Made by a program: the position numbers and the translations under genes
Assembly (NCBI RefSeq): GCF_047511655.1
Contig: NC_133391.1
Coordinates: 121,156,384 to 121,220,383, forward strand
Reading direction: 5' to 3'
Source of the DNA: Castor canadensis
Taxonomy: Eukaryota > Chordata > Mammalia > Rodentia > Castoridae
DNA length: 64,000 bases
Part shown: piece by piece, positions 12,001-22,360 of the stretch
How the letters are laid out: each line of letters begins with the position of its first letter
Numbering within the stretch: position 1 is the stretch's first letter
Notes under the pieces: generated by a model
What the model was told of the DNA's origin: nothing
Seen by the model: the letters and a program-made list of their open reading frames with translations, nothing else
Database searches by the model: none

Positions 12001-13055
12001 GATCTCTCAACCTACAAAACATCATCAGAGTTTTGCAAGCATACACAGAGAATGTGACAAACCAACTTGTACAGCATGTACAAATAAAAGAGAAAGAAAA
12101 TAAAGAAAAGTATAAAACATAAACAAGTATTATTGAGCCATATTTGACTTAATGGCTTTACACATTTTTTTGGAAGGGGAGAGTGGAGTCTGCAAAGACA
12201 TAGTAGGGAACACAGAGAAGTAATGAAGACCTCAATTATAGAAGTTGGATATGTACTTCTGTCTTTTATACAAGTAGGAGCTGGAAATCCAGGATTGAAG
12301 ACACAAAGTCCTCAGAGACTTGGGTTCTTCTAGTCCTTGCTATGCTGTGTCTACAGTGAATCATTTGTTTTCATGGTGTAAGATAATGCTTATAGCTCAA
12401 GTCATCATATCCAAAGTTCCCATCACCATAAGAGAAGAAGCAATGAAAGAAGGGGGTAAAATGTTTGCTTCAGCTCTCCTTAAGGAAGGTTAAAATTGCA
12501 GAACACTTCTGTATATTTCCCATTGATCAGAAATTAGTGATATGGCCATGCTTAGCTGCAAATGAAACAAGAAAACATGGCTATGAGCCCAGCTTAAAAA
12601 AAATCAAGGATCTACTACTATGGAAGAAGGAGAAAAAGTTGCCATCACAATTTATTAAACCTCAGCTCTCAGTAGGCCATCGTGTCATGGAAAGCAGCAC
12701 ATCTACTATAACTAGGAGAGCATCCTATGGACCACTGCTCAGCTAGAAACACACAAGGCACATACAACCATACCTAAAATGTCAATGAATATAAAGGCAA
12801 ATGAGCCATATTTTTATGAGCAATAGATCATCATGACTGAACCTTCAGTTTCCTGGAAGAGCTGAGCAAATATGGTCTCAAGTAGTTGCATGGTGCAGAC
12901 TAAAGGGGTCTAGACGGACAGAGGACCACATTCAGATATCAGGCTCCCACAGGGCTGAACCCCTGTTCTCTCCCCATGCTTGTCCTTGCTAACAACATCC
13001 TGTTTTGTTTCATCAATTATGAGGTTCACTAGGAGTAATTTATTTTAATACTTAA
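12000..13055. other. Mostly unique sequence
   Basis: The first part may continue the L1 fragment but is too diverged for me to follow. A 93-codon plus frame (12465-12746) has no recognisable features. No gene called. Confidence 0.35.
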
Positions 13056-13056
13056 C

Positions 13057-13473
13057 ACAGGCATTTCTTAGAGCTGTCATAACAAAGTGCCACAAATTGG
13101 GTGTCTTACACAATAGAAATTGGTTTTCTCACTATTTTGGAGTCCAGAAGTCTGAAATCAAGGTGCCAGCACATGGCCTGCTCCTTTTGAGACTGAGTAG
13201 AATTTTCCCTGACTGCCTTTCTTCTGGTGTCCCTTAGCTTGTAGTTGCTTTTCTTTGGAGTTTGCCTCTGTTGTCACAAGATCTCCCTGTACATCTCTGT
13301 GTCTCTTTTCCTCTTATGATGACATCAGTCATACTGGATTAGGTCTCACCCTAATGGCCTTATTTTAACTTGATTGCATCCTCAAAGACTCTATTTTCAA
13401 GTAAGAATGTATTCACAAGTACTAGAAGTTAAGATTTCTACATCTTTGTTGGAGACACAATTCAACCCATAAC
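13057..13473 (-). mobile_element. MLT1-type MaLR LTR (solo)
   Basis: Antisense MLT1 landmarks: 'gagctgtcataacaaagtgc', 'caaattgggtgtctta', 'ggagtccagaagtctgaaat', 'catactggattaggtctcac', 'ggagacacaattcaaccc'. It is non-coding and has no internal retroviral region next to it. Confidence 0.9.
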
Positions 13474-13474
13474 A

Positions 13475-14850
13475 TTTATGTTATAGAATTTTATGAAGTT
13501 AAAAATAAATTCAAACAAATGCAAAGTAAACCCTAGATAAATTTCATTCACTTATAATTGCTTTCTGATAATCTTGATTAGCAGAACAGAACTGGAGAAA
13601 TTCAGGACCCTGGGTGAGCTTTGAGAGTGTTTGAATATGAAATCACTATTGTTACATAGATTCCCCCCAAATGAAAGATTTTCTTCCAGCTTTGGGGAGA
13701 AGCTGGGGTGGAGAAGGGAAGGAAGATATGGCCAAGCATCTGTGTAGGTGGTAAAGTGAGGATGAGGATTGTGCTAGGCTAGTGTGTGAGTATGTGAGAG
13801 TTTAGGAGTTACTATGTCTTTAAGTAATTGTATGTGACATGTGAATGACTGTGGGTTTGTTTGTGCATGTGTGCAATGTGTACATAGGTGATGAATGATT
13901 GTTGTGCATTTCTGGGGGAATTAAAATAATGGGAACACTGAGATGTTAACAGTGGTTAGGAGTGGGTAGGAAGACAGGACAGCATAGGAACAGCCATATA
14001 ACTATACAGAGTTAGAATGTGACTTTCTTGTGAAAGGGAACATAGGAGATTATACAGAATTAGAAACCTAAACATCTCTGCCAAGTCTATATTGGGTTTC
14101 CTTATGTTTCTCTTCCTCTATTATTTAGGATGAATGGCTATAGGCCAGATTCAATTGTAGCTTTTGTCTCTGACTTTTTTTTTTTTAATGAGAAACAAGC
14201 AGTAGTATTTTTTTTATTTTGCTACGTGTAGAAGACTCTATCCCCTCCTCCCCCTTCCTTGATTCTGCTCTAATATAAGAACCACCAAACAGATTGAGAT
14301 CAATCTTGCCAAGAAAGTTTTACTATGAAGATGAAAATGCACACAGGGAAGTTTTAGTCTGAAAATGTAAGGTAGTTAGCCAGCTACAAAAGAGTAGAAA
14401 TCAAAATTGTAAAGCAGAGACACATTTTGTGGTAATTATTTGTCATTAGCAATGAATAATAAGCTGTAGAGACTTTGTGTCAGTGAATAAGCCCTTATCT
14501 TTACCTATTCCACTTATTCTCATGTTAGTTTCAAAGTCATTTGATGTCACATTTAAAGAGTCTGAGTATAATGGAATAGTGTGAAAGAACAAGATAGAAT
14601 GGAAAACCAAACTAGTTTGCAGCCACTTTTCCTGAAAAAAAAGTGAGAATTCCCAAGAACACGGTACACCAAAGGGAGATGAATATCCTATAGCTTTTTG
14701 TTTATGAATCAGAATATGGTGCCCTGCATATGGAAGACACTACCTGAAACTTTTTTCATGGTGAGTAGTGTTTGAGACCTGGAATAACTTGAACCAAAAA
14801 GAATACTTGTATCTCACATTTGATTTTCCAAAGATGGCCAGAATTATATG
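13475..14850. other. Unique sequence with TG-rich and T-rich patches
   Basis: There is a TG-rich patch at about 13775-13890 and a T-run at 14177-14186. No recognised gene or repeat family otherwise. Confidence 0.4.
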
Positions 14851-14854
14851 ACTG

Positions 14855-15024
14855 CTATTAAGAGATTGAATCTGTTTCCTCCTCAACCTGAGCAGAATTT
14901 GTAACTACCCTGACCAGTAGAGTGTAGCAGGAGTGATGCTGTGCTATTTCCAAAACTTAGTCATAAACTGCAATAGAGCTGCTATTTGGTTTCTTTTCTT
15001 TCTCTATCTCTATCTCTATCACTA

Positions 15025-15096
<72 letters not shown>

Positions 15097-15445
15097 CTTC
15101 TTCCCTTTCTTCTGTCTCTCAGTCTCTTTCTCCCTACCTCTCTTTCCTTTCTCTCTATCAGTGCTTGTCCTTCAAGTCCAACCACCAATAAAGCCACATA
15201 GAGATGCCATTGTAGGTATTCTAGCTGATAATTGTAGCCAGGCCTGCAAATGACAGCCAATGACAGTGGCTAGACTATGATTGAATGAGCCTTCAGTGAT
15301 TCCAGCCCCCAGTCTGCAAGTCTTCTGAAGTCCCCAAATCAGTATTCTGTCTGCATTTCTTACCCGTAGGAACTTATTATCACTGTTTTAAGTCATTAAC
15401 TTTTGTGGGTAATTTGTTATGAAATATGTAACATGTTTAACTTAA
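14855..15445 (+). mobile_element. MLT1-type MaLR LTR with internal microsatellite
   Basis: Sense landmarks: 'gaccagtagagtgtagcagg', 'gtgatgctgtgctatttcc', and at the 3' end 'cactgttttaagtcattaac' followed by 'gggtaatttgttatg'. The LTR body is interrupted by the CT microsatellite at 15029-15092. Diverged solo LTR. Confidence 0.75.
15029..15092. repeat. (TC)n microsatellite
   Basis: About 32 uninterrupted TC units, flanked on both sides by imperfect C/T-rich sequence (about 14990-15155). The long serine/leucine and arginine/glutamate runs in the frames here are translations of this repeat. Confidence 0.98.
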
Positions 15446-15454
15446 CTCTTGGGA

Positions 15455-15715
15455 GAATTCTAGGATGACACTAGATCACCTATACAGGAAGGTGGGAAAT
15501 GCTGCTTTGTGTAGACTTCTCTTGCTAGGATTGTGCAAGGAATCCTGATCCTGGTCTTATCCCAAGTCCATCCCTTGCTGGGTCAATCACTAGGTTCTCA
15601 CAGGCTCCTCAACCAGAGGCATCTCTGTTATATTTAGAGTTCCATAGTCCATTATCATCCTTTCCAGGATGTCACATAGTTTATTTATTTTGTATTGTTT
15701 TTTCTGGCTATGTAT
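15455..15715. other. Unique non-coding sequence
   Basis: No recognised features. Confidence 0.4.
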
Positions 15716-15721
15716 ACATTA

Positions 15722-15882
15722 GCACTTCTCAAACTTTAATGTGCATACAAATCACCTGGGGATCTTCTTAAAATGTAAGGTCTGATATGACTGTGGGTTG
15801 GGGGCTGGAATCTTCCTTTTCTAACAAATCCCAGGTGATGCTGAAGTTGCTGGTCTGTGAACCACACTTTGAGTATCAAGAC
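15722..15882 (-). mobile_element. MER5A-like hAT DNA transposon relic
   Basis: Inverted ends are visible: 'cttctcaaactttaatgtg' on the left and 'ccacactttgagtatcaag' on the right. The body keeps 'aaatcacctggggatc' and 'aaatcccaggtgatgctga'. It is close to the usual full length for the family and is non-coding. Confidence 0.85.
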
Positions 15883-16004
15883 TGTAGAGGATCAAGACTG
15901 TAGACTGCAAGGACAAAACAGGAGGAACCCAGGAATAGCACTTCCTGCCACTGAGGAGCCACAATTTGACCAGCCCCTTCCTAAGTTTTTTAGGAATACT
16001 CTGC

Positions 16005-16110
16005 CAAGAAAAATATCCCACATTAACTGAATAAACTAAGGTTAAGTAAAGGGCAGATCTGGAACTCAAACCCAGGCTCACTATAAAATTGGGTCCTTGC
16101 TGCTATGCTG
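16005..16110 (-). repeat. MIR SINE relic
   Basis: Antisense MIR pattern with 'aggttaagtaaagggcag' followed by 'ggaactcaaacccaggct'. Short fragment. Confidence 0.45.
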
Positions 16111-16216
16111 TCCATCCTTGATGCTTCCTAAAAGCCTGTGATTGGTTCTCTTGGTTATCACTTCAGTTTGAATAAAGATATGCCTCTAGGGCTGGAGTCT
16201 TGGCTTAAGAGAGAAA

Positions 16217-16217
<1 letters not shown>

Positions 16218-16259
<42 letters not shown>

Positions 16260-16278
16260 GCAGAGAGAGAGAGAGAGA
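16218..16278. repeat. Compound microsatellite (AC)n-(CG)-(AG)n
   Basis: About 20 AC units (16218-16257), a short CGCGC junction, then about 8 AG units. Alternating purine-pyrimidine DNA of this kind is prone to Z-form. It abuts the inverted-repeat element that follows. Confidence 0.97.
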
Positions 16279-16280
16279 TG

Positions 16281-16515
16281 CTTCTGTAATAGTACTGGCC
16301 ACTAGGTCTTTATGCAGTGATAGAAATGTTCTACCTTTGTGTGTGTATTGAAATGTAGCTAGTGTGTGTATTGAAATGTGTATATTGAAATGTAGCTAGT
16401 GTGATGGAGGAACTGAACCTTTTAATTTTAATTTACTTTAATTTTAATTAAAGATTTAAACAGCCATGTATAGCTACTTGCTAATTGCTAGTGGCTACTA
16501 TATAGGAAAACACAA
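16281..16515. mobile_element. Non-autonomous DNA transposon (MITE-like), family not named
   Basis: The ends form imperfect inverted repeats: 'agtactggccactagg' on the left and 'gctagtggctactata' on the right. The interior has the repeated 'attgaaatgtagctagtgtg' and the AT-rich 'aattttaatttactttaatt'. This matches an ancient hAT-type mammalian element I recognise by pattern but cannot name with certainty. Confidence 0.6.
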
Positions 16516-17435
16516 CTCTATAAAAAGGATCCTAAAGGACATTGAGACACTGGGGTTGAAAAGTGATCTAGATCTGCACTGTGGGCGTATGTGCCATGAC
16601 CCTTCTAAACATGAAACATTTCATTCAATGCTCATAATTTTCATTCATAATCTTTACTTCCTCCTGCTTCCTTTTCCTATATTACACTGCATCAAAAACA
16701 CTTCTTCTTTTCGGAGTCACATCAATTAAACAGAAGTCCTAACTATAATGTGAATATTGAAGACTAATAAAGAGGAATAAATGCCAGTTCAGGAAGAAGG
16801 ATAAGACTGGAGTAGCATGAAGAAACTACCCTCCATTCTTTTGGGGGCATGGAGAAGAGAATGAATAAGGTTTTCATATGCTTCCCTTTCCTCTTGGGAT
16901 CTTTAACAATTAGAATGTATTCAGCTATGAGGAAGAGGAGCCCTGACAGAGATTGGTTTAAATAATAAAGAAGTGTATTATTTCATGCCATTGGAAACCC
17001 GGGGGTGGAGGGGACTTCAGAGTAAGTTGATTTAATTGCTCAGTGATGTTTTAAATAATCCATATTCCTACTATCTTTTCTATCTCCCATCTTCAATGTT
17101 GGCTACATCTTCATGCTGGTAGCAAGATGGCTTCAGCAGTAATGTATCCTAACATGGAAAACTGCAGAGGAAGGGGAAGACTTTCTGTTGCTCTTTCTTA
17201 AAAGAAAGAAGAGTTTCTTCAGAAGTCTCCTTCATGAGTCTTTGGCTGTAATTAGGTCACATGACCATTGTACTAATATGACAAAGAAAAGTGAGATTTT
17301 CCTTATACTAATCAGGCCCACTCCTGAGGCTAGGGACGAGGTCAGCTTTTACATGGACTTTGTTAAGGGAGCAGGGAATATAAGAACAAAATTGGGGTTC
17401 TATTAGGAGGAAAAGAGGCATCTATTGTGTCTACT
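16516..17435. other. Unique non-coding sequence
   Basis: No recognised gene or repeat. An 87-codon frame (16466-16729) overlaps the preceding transposon relic and is dismissed. Confidence 0.4.
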
Positions 17436-17450
17436 AAAACACCAAATCTT

Positions 17451-17615
17451 TTTTTTTTTAATTTCTATTTTTTTATTATTCATGTGTGCATACAATGCTT
17501 GGGTCATTTCTCCCCCCTGCCCCCACCCCCTCCCTTACCACCCACTCTGTACCCTCCCTCTCCCCCCCACCCCCTCGATACCCGGCAGAAGCTATTTTGC
17601 CCTTATCTCTGATTG
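17451..17615 (-). mobile_element. Young L1 3' end, 5'-truncated (copy A)
   Basis: On the minus strand the element ends in poly(A), seen as a T-run at 17449-17459. It contains only the last part of the L1 3' UTR, including the G-rich tract (C-rich on plus, 17511-17575). It is flanked by 15-bp copies of 'aaaacaccaaatctt' at 17436-17450 and 17616-17630. No coding sequence is retained. Confidence 0.92.
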
Positions 17616-17630
17616 AAAACACCAAATCTT

Positions 17631-18341
17631 TTTTTTTCTTTTATTATTCATATGTGCATACCAGGCTTGGGTCATTTCTCCCCCCTGCCCCCACCCCCTC
17701 CCTTACCACCCACTCCGTCCCCTTCCTCTCCTCCCAACCCCCTCAATACCCAGCAGAAACTATTTTGCCCTTATTTCTAATTTTGTTGTACAGAGAGTAT
17801 AAGCTATAATAGGAAGGAACAAGGGTTTTTGCTGGTTGAGATAAGGATAGCTATACAGGGCATTGACTCACATTGATTTCCTGTGCGTGTGTGTTACCTT
17901 CTAGGTTAATTCTTTTTGATCTAACCTTTTCTCTAGTTCCTGGTCCCCTTCTCCTATTGGCCTCAGTTGCTTTTAAGGTATCTGCTTTAGTTTCTCTGCA
18001 TTAAGGGCAACAAATGCTAGCTAGTTTTTTAGGTGTCTTACCTATCCTCACCCCTCCCTTGTGTGCTCTCGCTTTTATCATGTGCTCAACGTCCAATCCC
18101 CTTGTTGTGTTTGCCCTTGATCTAATGTCCACATATGAGGGAGAACATACGATTTTTGGTCTTTTGGGCCAGGCTAACCTCACTCAGAATGATGTTCTCC
18201 AATTCCATCCATTTAGCAGCGAATGATAACATTTCATTCTTCTTCATGGCTGCATAAAATTCCATTGTGTATAGATACCACATTTTCTTAATCCACTCAT
18301 CAGTGGTGGGGCATCTTGGCTGATTCCATAACTTGGCTATG
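17631..18341 (-). mobile_element. Young L1 3' end, 5'-truncated (copy B)
   Basis: Same L1 3' UTR family as copy A but longer. It extends into antisense of the end of ORF2 ('accacattttcttaatcc', 'gcatcttggctgattcc'). The poly(A) is a T-run at 17629-17637. It is flanked by 'gaaaacaccaaatctt' at 17615-17630 and 18341-18356, the same target as copy A. It is truncated inside ORF2 and therefore inactive. Confidence 0.94.
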
Positions 18342-18356
18342 AAAACACCAAATCTT

Positions 18357-19675
18357 GAAGGGAGATTGGGATGGGGCTGCTGTTAAAACATCCAGTTTAG
18401 TGAAAGCAAAGCAGAGAGTATCAGGGTTAGTAGCTTACTTATTCAAGCATGACCATGGGTGGCTCCAAGTCTCTAGGGAAGCCCAATATTCAGTTCAGTG
18501 CCCCAGCCAGCGCATCATGGATCTGTCAACCTTGGTGGATTCATGCTGATAGTCATAGTGCTCCCAATGATCCATGGCCTGGGCAGAACACATGGGCATC
18601 CAGAGGTTCACACATGCCCTGCAAGAGGCCAAAGAGGTGCTGAGAGAGCCAGCAGCACAGCACAGAGTTCAGAGTAGAATGTCATTTTTTACATGTAAAA
18701 GTTTTCCTCTCTCTAGGAATAGTCCCAGCTCTTCTGTGTCTCATGCTACTATGCTGGTGATTATCTTTCCCATCCCCTTGACCATTCCATTCTGTTGGGG
18801 GACTGCTGTTGCTCACACCTGTGCTCTTGATTCTTGCTGCATTTGTAGAACATTCTTCTGACTTGGTCTGGTCTTCAGGGATTCATCCCCAGTGCTCTGT
18901 ACAAAATCAAAGGCCTAGGAACAATTTGAGTTTAGCATCTTTTGCCCCACTTCTGTAAAAACATCTAGTGGAATTATGGAAAACATTCATCTGTATCAAA
19001 TGCTTTCCTCTTAAGTAGATCATTGCCCTGAGTCACTTTTTCATTTTCAAATTCACCTGCACAATTTCTAAGCTCTGAGACAGCCACGGTAACCATTGCT
19101 GCCCTGTGCCACCTTACTGCTTCTGTGTATCCTGATGATAGTCCACAATTATTCCTAATGAGACAAGAAAGAAGAACAGCCATGATCTTATCTCTGTGTA
19201 TTCAGACTGGAAGAATATCTCCAAGATAGCCCCCATCTGACATGTTGGAGTCCCCAAGGCAGACCTCTGGAATAGCCTTTCTTAAGTTGTTAAGTGGTTT
19301 CTTCACACTTTTTCTGACCACTTCCTTATCCTTGCTCCTCCAAATTTCTGTTTCTGGAATTATCTTTTCAATATTATTTATGTTTTGCCCCACATTTCCC
19401 CCAAATCTCCTGAATTCAACAGGTAAGGTATATGCTCTTATCACTTCCTATGTCACTCAACATACTCATCTCTGCTGATCTTAATTCTCCACCCAACAGG
19501 TCCCGTTGGCTAAGATGCTGCCACACCACTCCCTTGGATGTCTTTCCCTTTCCCTTGGTCACACATCCCTTGTAACACAGTGGAACAATCAATTTAGAAA
19601 AGTCTTGAGCCCTGGTGATGACTTGGGTTAACATTTCTAAAGGCCAGTATACTTCTTGGAGTCTGATGGCTAAGT
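18357..19675. other. Unique non-coding sequence
   Basis: Several overlapping frames of 60-95 codons, none with recognisable domains. No repeat family identified. Confidence 0.4.
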
Positions 19676-19679
19676 CACA

Positions 19680-19770
19680 CTACCTAAGTAGTTTTTGAAA
19701 AACGTAGATTCCTAAACCCAGGTCCTGACTACTGAATTAAAGCCTGGAGAGGAACTCTCTCTATATTTTT
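19680..19770 (+). repeat. Possible MER5-type relic (middle part)
   Basis: The segment 'cgtagattcctaaaccc' followed by 'cctgactactgaattaaag' resembles the centre of MER5A-like elements. Terminal repeats are not evident, so this is tentative. Confidence 0.35.
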
Positions 19771-19833
19771 AATATACTACCCAATTTATTATGCTGATGT
19801 GGGAAGCACTGGTTTGGTGCCTCTCAAGTTTTC

Positions 19834-20241
19834 TTTTTTTTTTTTTTATTTATTTTTATTTTTTATTTTTTTTTCATTTTTCTTTTATTATTCATATGTG
19901 CATACAAGGCTTGGTTCATTTCTCCCCACTGCCCCCACCCCCTCCCTTACCACCCACTCCGCCCCCTCCCTCTCTCCCCCCTCAATACCCAGCAGAAACT
20001 ATTTTGCCCTTATTTCTAATTTTGTTGTAGAGAGAGTATCAGCAATAATAGGAAGGAACAAGGGGTTTTGCTGGTTGAGATAAGGATAGCTATACAGGGC
20101 ATTGATTCACATTGATTTCCTGTGCGTGGGTGTTACCTTCTAGGTTAATTCTTTTTGATCTAACCTTTTCTCTAGTACCTGTTCCCCTTTTCCTACTGGC
20201 CTCAGTTGCTTTAAGGTATCTGCTTTAGTTTCTCTGCGTTA
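19834..20241 (-). mobile_element. Young L1 3' end, 5'-truncated (copy C)
   Basis: Minus-strand L1 3' UTR of the same family as copies A and B, with a long T-rich left end (19831-19885) that is its poly(A) region. A perfect 15-bp target duplication 'gcctctcaagttttc' lies at 19819-19833 and 20242-20256. No ORF2 sequence is retained. Confidence 0.95.
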
Positions 20242-20544
20242 GCCTCTCAAGTTTTCATAGCCATCTGATTTCTGTTGACTGGATTCCCATGGTGAAATTA
20301 CTGTTGTGATGGTGGTTAAGTTGGAAACTGAAGCAAAAATAGTGCCCTTGGAGATTTGAGGGTGGGACCTAGATTCACCTGTAGGTGAATCATCAGCCAT
20401 TTGATGGAGTCAGCAATGAGGCACTGCCAACATTGTTGTTTGTTTATTTGACGGGAAGGTGTTTAGAGGTTTAGGTTAATGATAGGTCCTAGAATTGTGT
20501 CACATGTTGAATAATTAAGGAAGCATTAACTCAATTATCATCAC

Positions 20545-20960
20545 CATCAGAAAACATCCATTGAGTGTCTATCTTGTATACAATACTGATGCTTGGTAAT
20601 AGACACGGAAAAAAAAATAAACACCTTCACCTAGAGTCACTTGCAAGGTAGCCAAAAAAGAACATACAGGCTTCAGAAGACGTGCTGAAGGTTATTTTTT
20701 TCAAGGAAAATTGGAATTTACTTGTTTCAGGCTTAGTTTTCTCTGAAATCATTTACTACAAGAGTTAATAAAGGATTGTGATATGCCAGGCACTGTGCTG
20801 ACCCAAGAGTAGGGAATTGTGGGAAAAATACAAAGATAAAAAGAGATATTCCCACTGTAGGAGAAGAGCTACAGCTTCTAAACAACAAGATCAAGTCTAA
20901 ACAGAGTACATACTAATCTTTGCGGGGGCAGAGACGGGAACTCTTTTCCTGTGAATTTCA
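20545..20960. repeat. L2-like relics
   Basis: Two stretches have the L2 '...gagtgtctatcttgtata...' and 'tgccaggcactgtgctgacc' pattern typical of old mammalian L2. They are strongly diverged, and boundaries and orientation are uncertain. Confidence 0.4.
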
Positions 20961-20969
20961 TGGAATAAG

Positions 20970-21110
20970 TTGCTTGCATTACCTAGGAATGAACTATGTA
21001 CCAGGGACAACACCAGTTGCTTTATTTTTCTTATTTAGTATAATTTATTATTCCTGAGTCATCATTAGGTACATGCATTTATCTTTGTTTTATGTGTTCA
21101 AAGATTACCC
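20970..21110 (-). repeat. Possible MIR/L2 relic
   Basis: Antisense MIR-like: 'gaactatgtaccagggac', then 'gttgctttatttttcttatt'. Short and diverged. Confidence 0.35.
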
Positions 21111-21354
21111 TTCCTGGCAAATAATGCTTCCTGAAGAGGAGATAAAACCCTCTCCCACAGACCCTAAGCAACCATTTGAAGAGAAGACTCCAGAGTACTC
21201 AGGCATAAAAAGGACTTAAATTCCTCTCAGGAAAAAACTTGCCAAAAAAGAGGAGGCATCTGACCCACCACATTGATGCAGTTGAAGGTTTAACTGAGGT
21301 TTAGGGCACAAAGGGTTTCTGGATACAGGCATACCCTGTATTTAAGATCCGCTA

Positions 21355-21480
21355 AGCTGAGTGTGGTGGTGTACCTGTAATCCCAGCCATTTGGGAGGCT
21401 GAGGCAGGAGGAACAGCCAGGGAAACATACGAGAACCCCCACTTTCCCCTGTGTCAAAACACATTCAAAACAATCTGGAG
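21355..21480 (+). repeat. B1-like SINE monomer
   Basis: Clear 7SL-derived text: 'gtgtggtggtgtacctgtaa', 'gggaggctgaggcaggagg', then an A-rich stretch near 21455-21475. It stands apart from the ID-like piece that follows. Confidence 0.75.
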
Positions 21481-21639
21481 AAGAAGAAGAGCTCTAAAAC
21501 TTTGGGGTTCAATCAGCAGCATTTGGAGAAATCCTTGGTTGGCTAAAACATGTGAGATGAGAACTTTTTTCAAAAGGAACTGTTAAGGACCAGTGGTGCT
21601 GATGCTCAAGGACTGAGCAAGGAGGATCAAGATGGCGGC

Positions 21640-21712
21640 AGGGAGCTGGCAGAGTAGTTCAAGTGGTAGAGTATCTGCCTAGTAAGCAAAAACCCAAAAC
21701 AAACAAAGAAAA
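21640..21712 (+). repeat. ID-like (tRNA-related) SINE fragment
   Basis: The text 'gtagttcaagtggtagagt' followed by 'atctgcctagtaagcaaaaa' is the tRNA-related half of the local SINE family. It may be the distal part of the element that starts at 21355, separated by about 160 bases of unrelated-looking sequence. Confidence 0.6.
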
Positions 21713-22046
21713 CCTTCTTCCTTAGAAATTCTCAAACATACTTGAGGAGGGAGAATTTATTTTAAAAAAGGAAATGGAATTGTCTGAACTGACTGGAGGA
21801 AGGACAGGGGGTTAAGCCAGTGAGAGTTGGGGATTTGTGTTAAGTGCCTACGTTTTAATTACCTAGCATGGTGGAATTTGAGCTGCTTGGGCTATGTACA
21901 GATGAGAAAACTTAAAGTTACTACTCAGTGTCTTAGAACCAGGAAAAAGCAGATCCATGATTCATATCCATATTCTTTTGACTATAAATTTTTTCCTCCT
22001 GTAAGGTTTGTTTGAGTGGAGGCTTTATAAGGGGAAAGAAGGCTAA

Positions 22047-22360
22047 CTAGAGAAAAGGTTAGATCAAAAAGAATTAACCTAGAAGGTAACACCCACGCAC
22101 AGGAAATCAATGTGAGTCAATGCCCTGTATAGCTATCCTTATCTCAACCAGCAAAACCCCTTGTTCCTTCCTATTATTGCTTATACTCTCTCTACAACAA
22201 AATTAGAAATAAGGGCAAAGTAGTTTCTGCGGGGTATTGAGGGGGGGAGCGGGAGGGGGTGGAGTGGGTGGTAAGGGAGGGGGTGGGGGCAGGGGGGAGA
22301 AATGAACCAAGCCTTGTATGCACATATGAATAATAAAAGAAAAATGAAAAAAAAAAAAAA
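22047..22360 (+). mobile_element. Young L1 3' end, 5'-truncated (copy D)
   Basis: Plus-strand copy of the same L1 3' UTR, with a G-rich tract at 22231-22299, the end 'cacatatgaataataaaaga' and a poly(A) tail at 22347-22360. It is closely similar to copy C but inverted relative to it. I could not find a convincing target duplication. Non-coding. Confidence 0.93.
22231..22299 (+). other. G-quadruplex-prone tract in L1 3' UTR
   Basis: Many runs of 3 to 7 G's separated by short loops lie on the plus strand. The complementary C-rich tracts in copies A, B and C are at 17511-17575, 17679-17743 and 19921-19982. L1 3' UTR G4 tracts are known in primates and rodents. Here the fold is predicted from the runs only. 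Confidence 0.8.

Noticed and set aside
14933..15260. Frames rich in Ser-Leu or Arg-Glu repeats
   Set aside because: They are translations of the TC microsatellite, not low-complexity proteins.
17425..17809. Proline-rich frames around 17425-17809 and similar ones at 19791-20083 and 22181-22366
   Set aside because: They come from the C-rich L1 3' UTR tract, which is non-coding.
21640..21712. tRNA gene
   Set aside because: The tRNA-like box text belongs to the ID-like half of a SINE. No intact cloverleaf or anticodon arm could be built. The same holds for 27712, 39375, 46655 and 56431.
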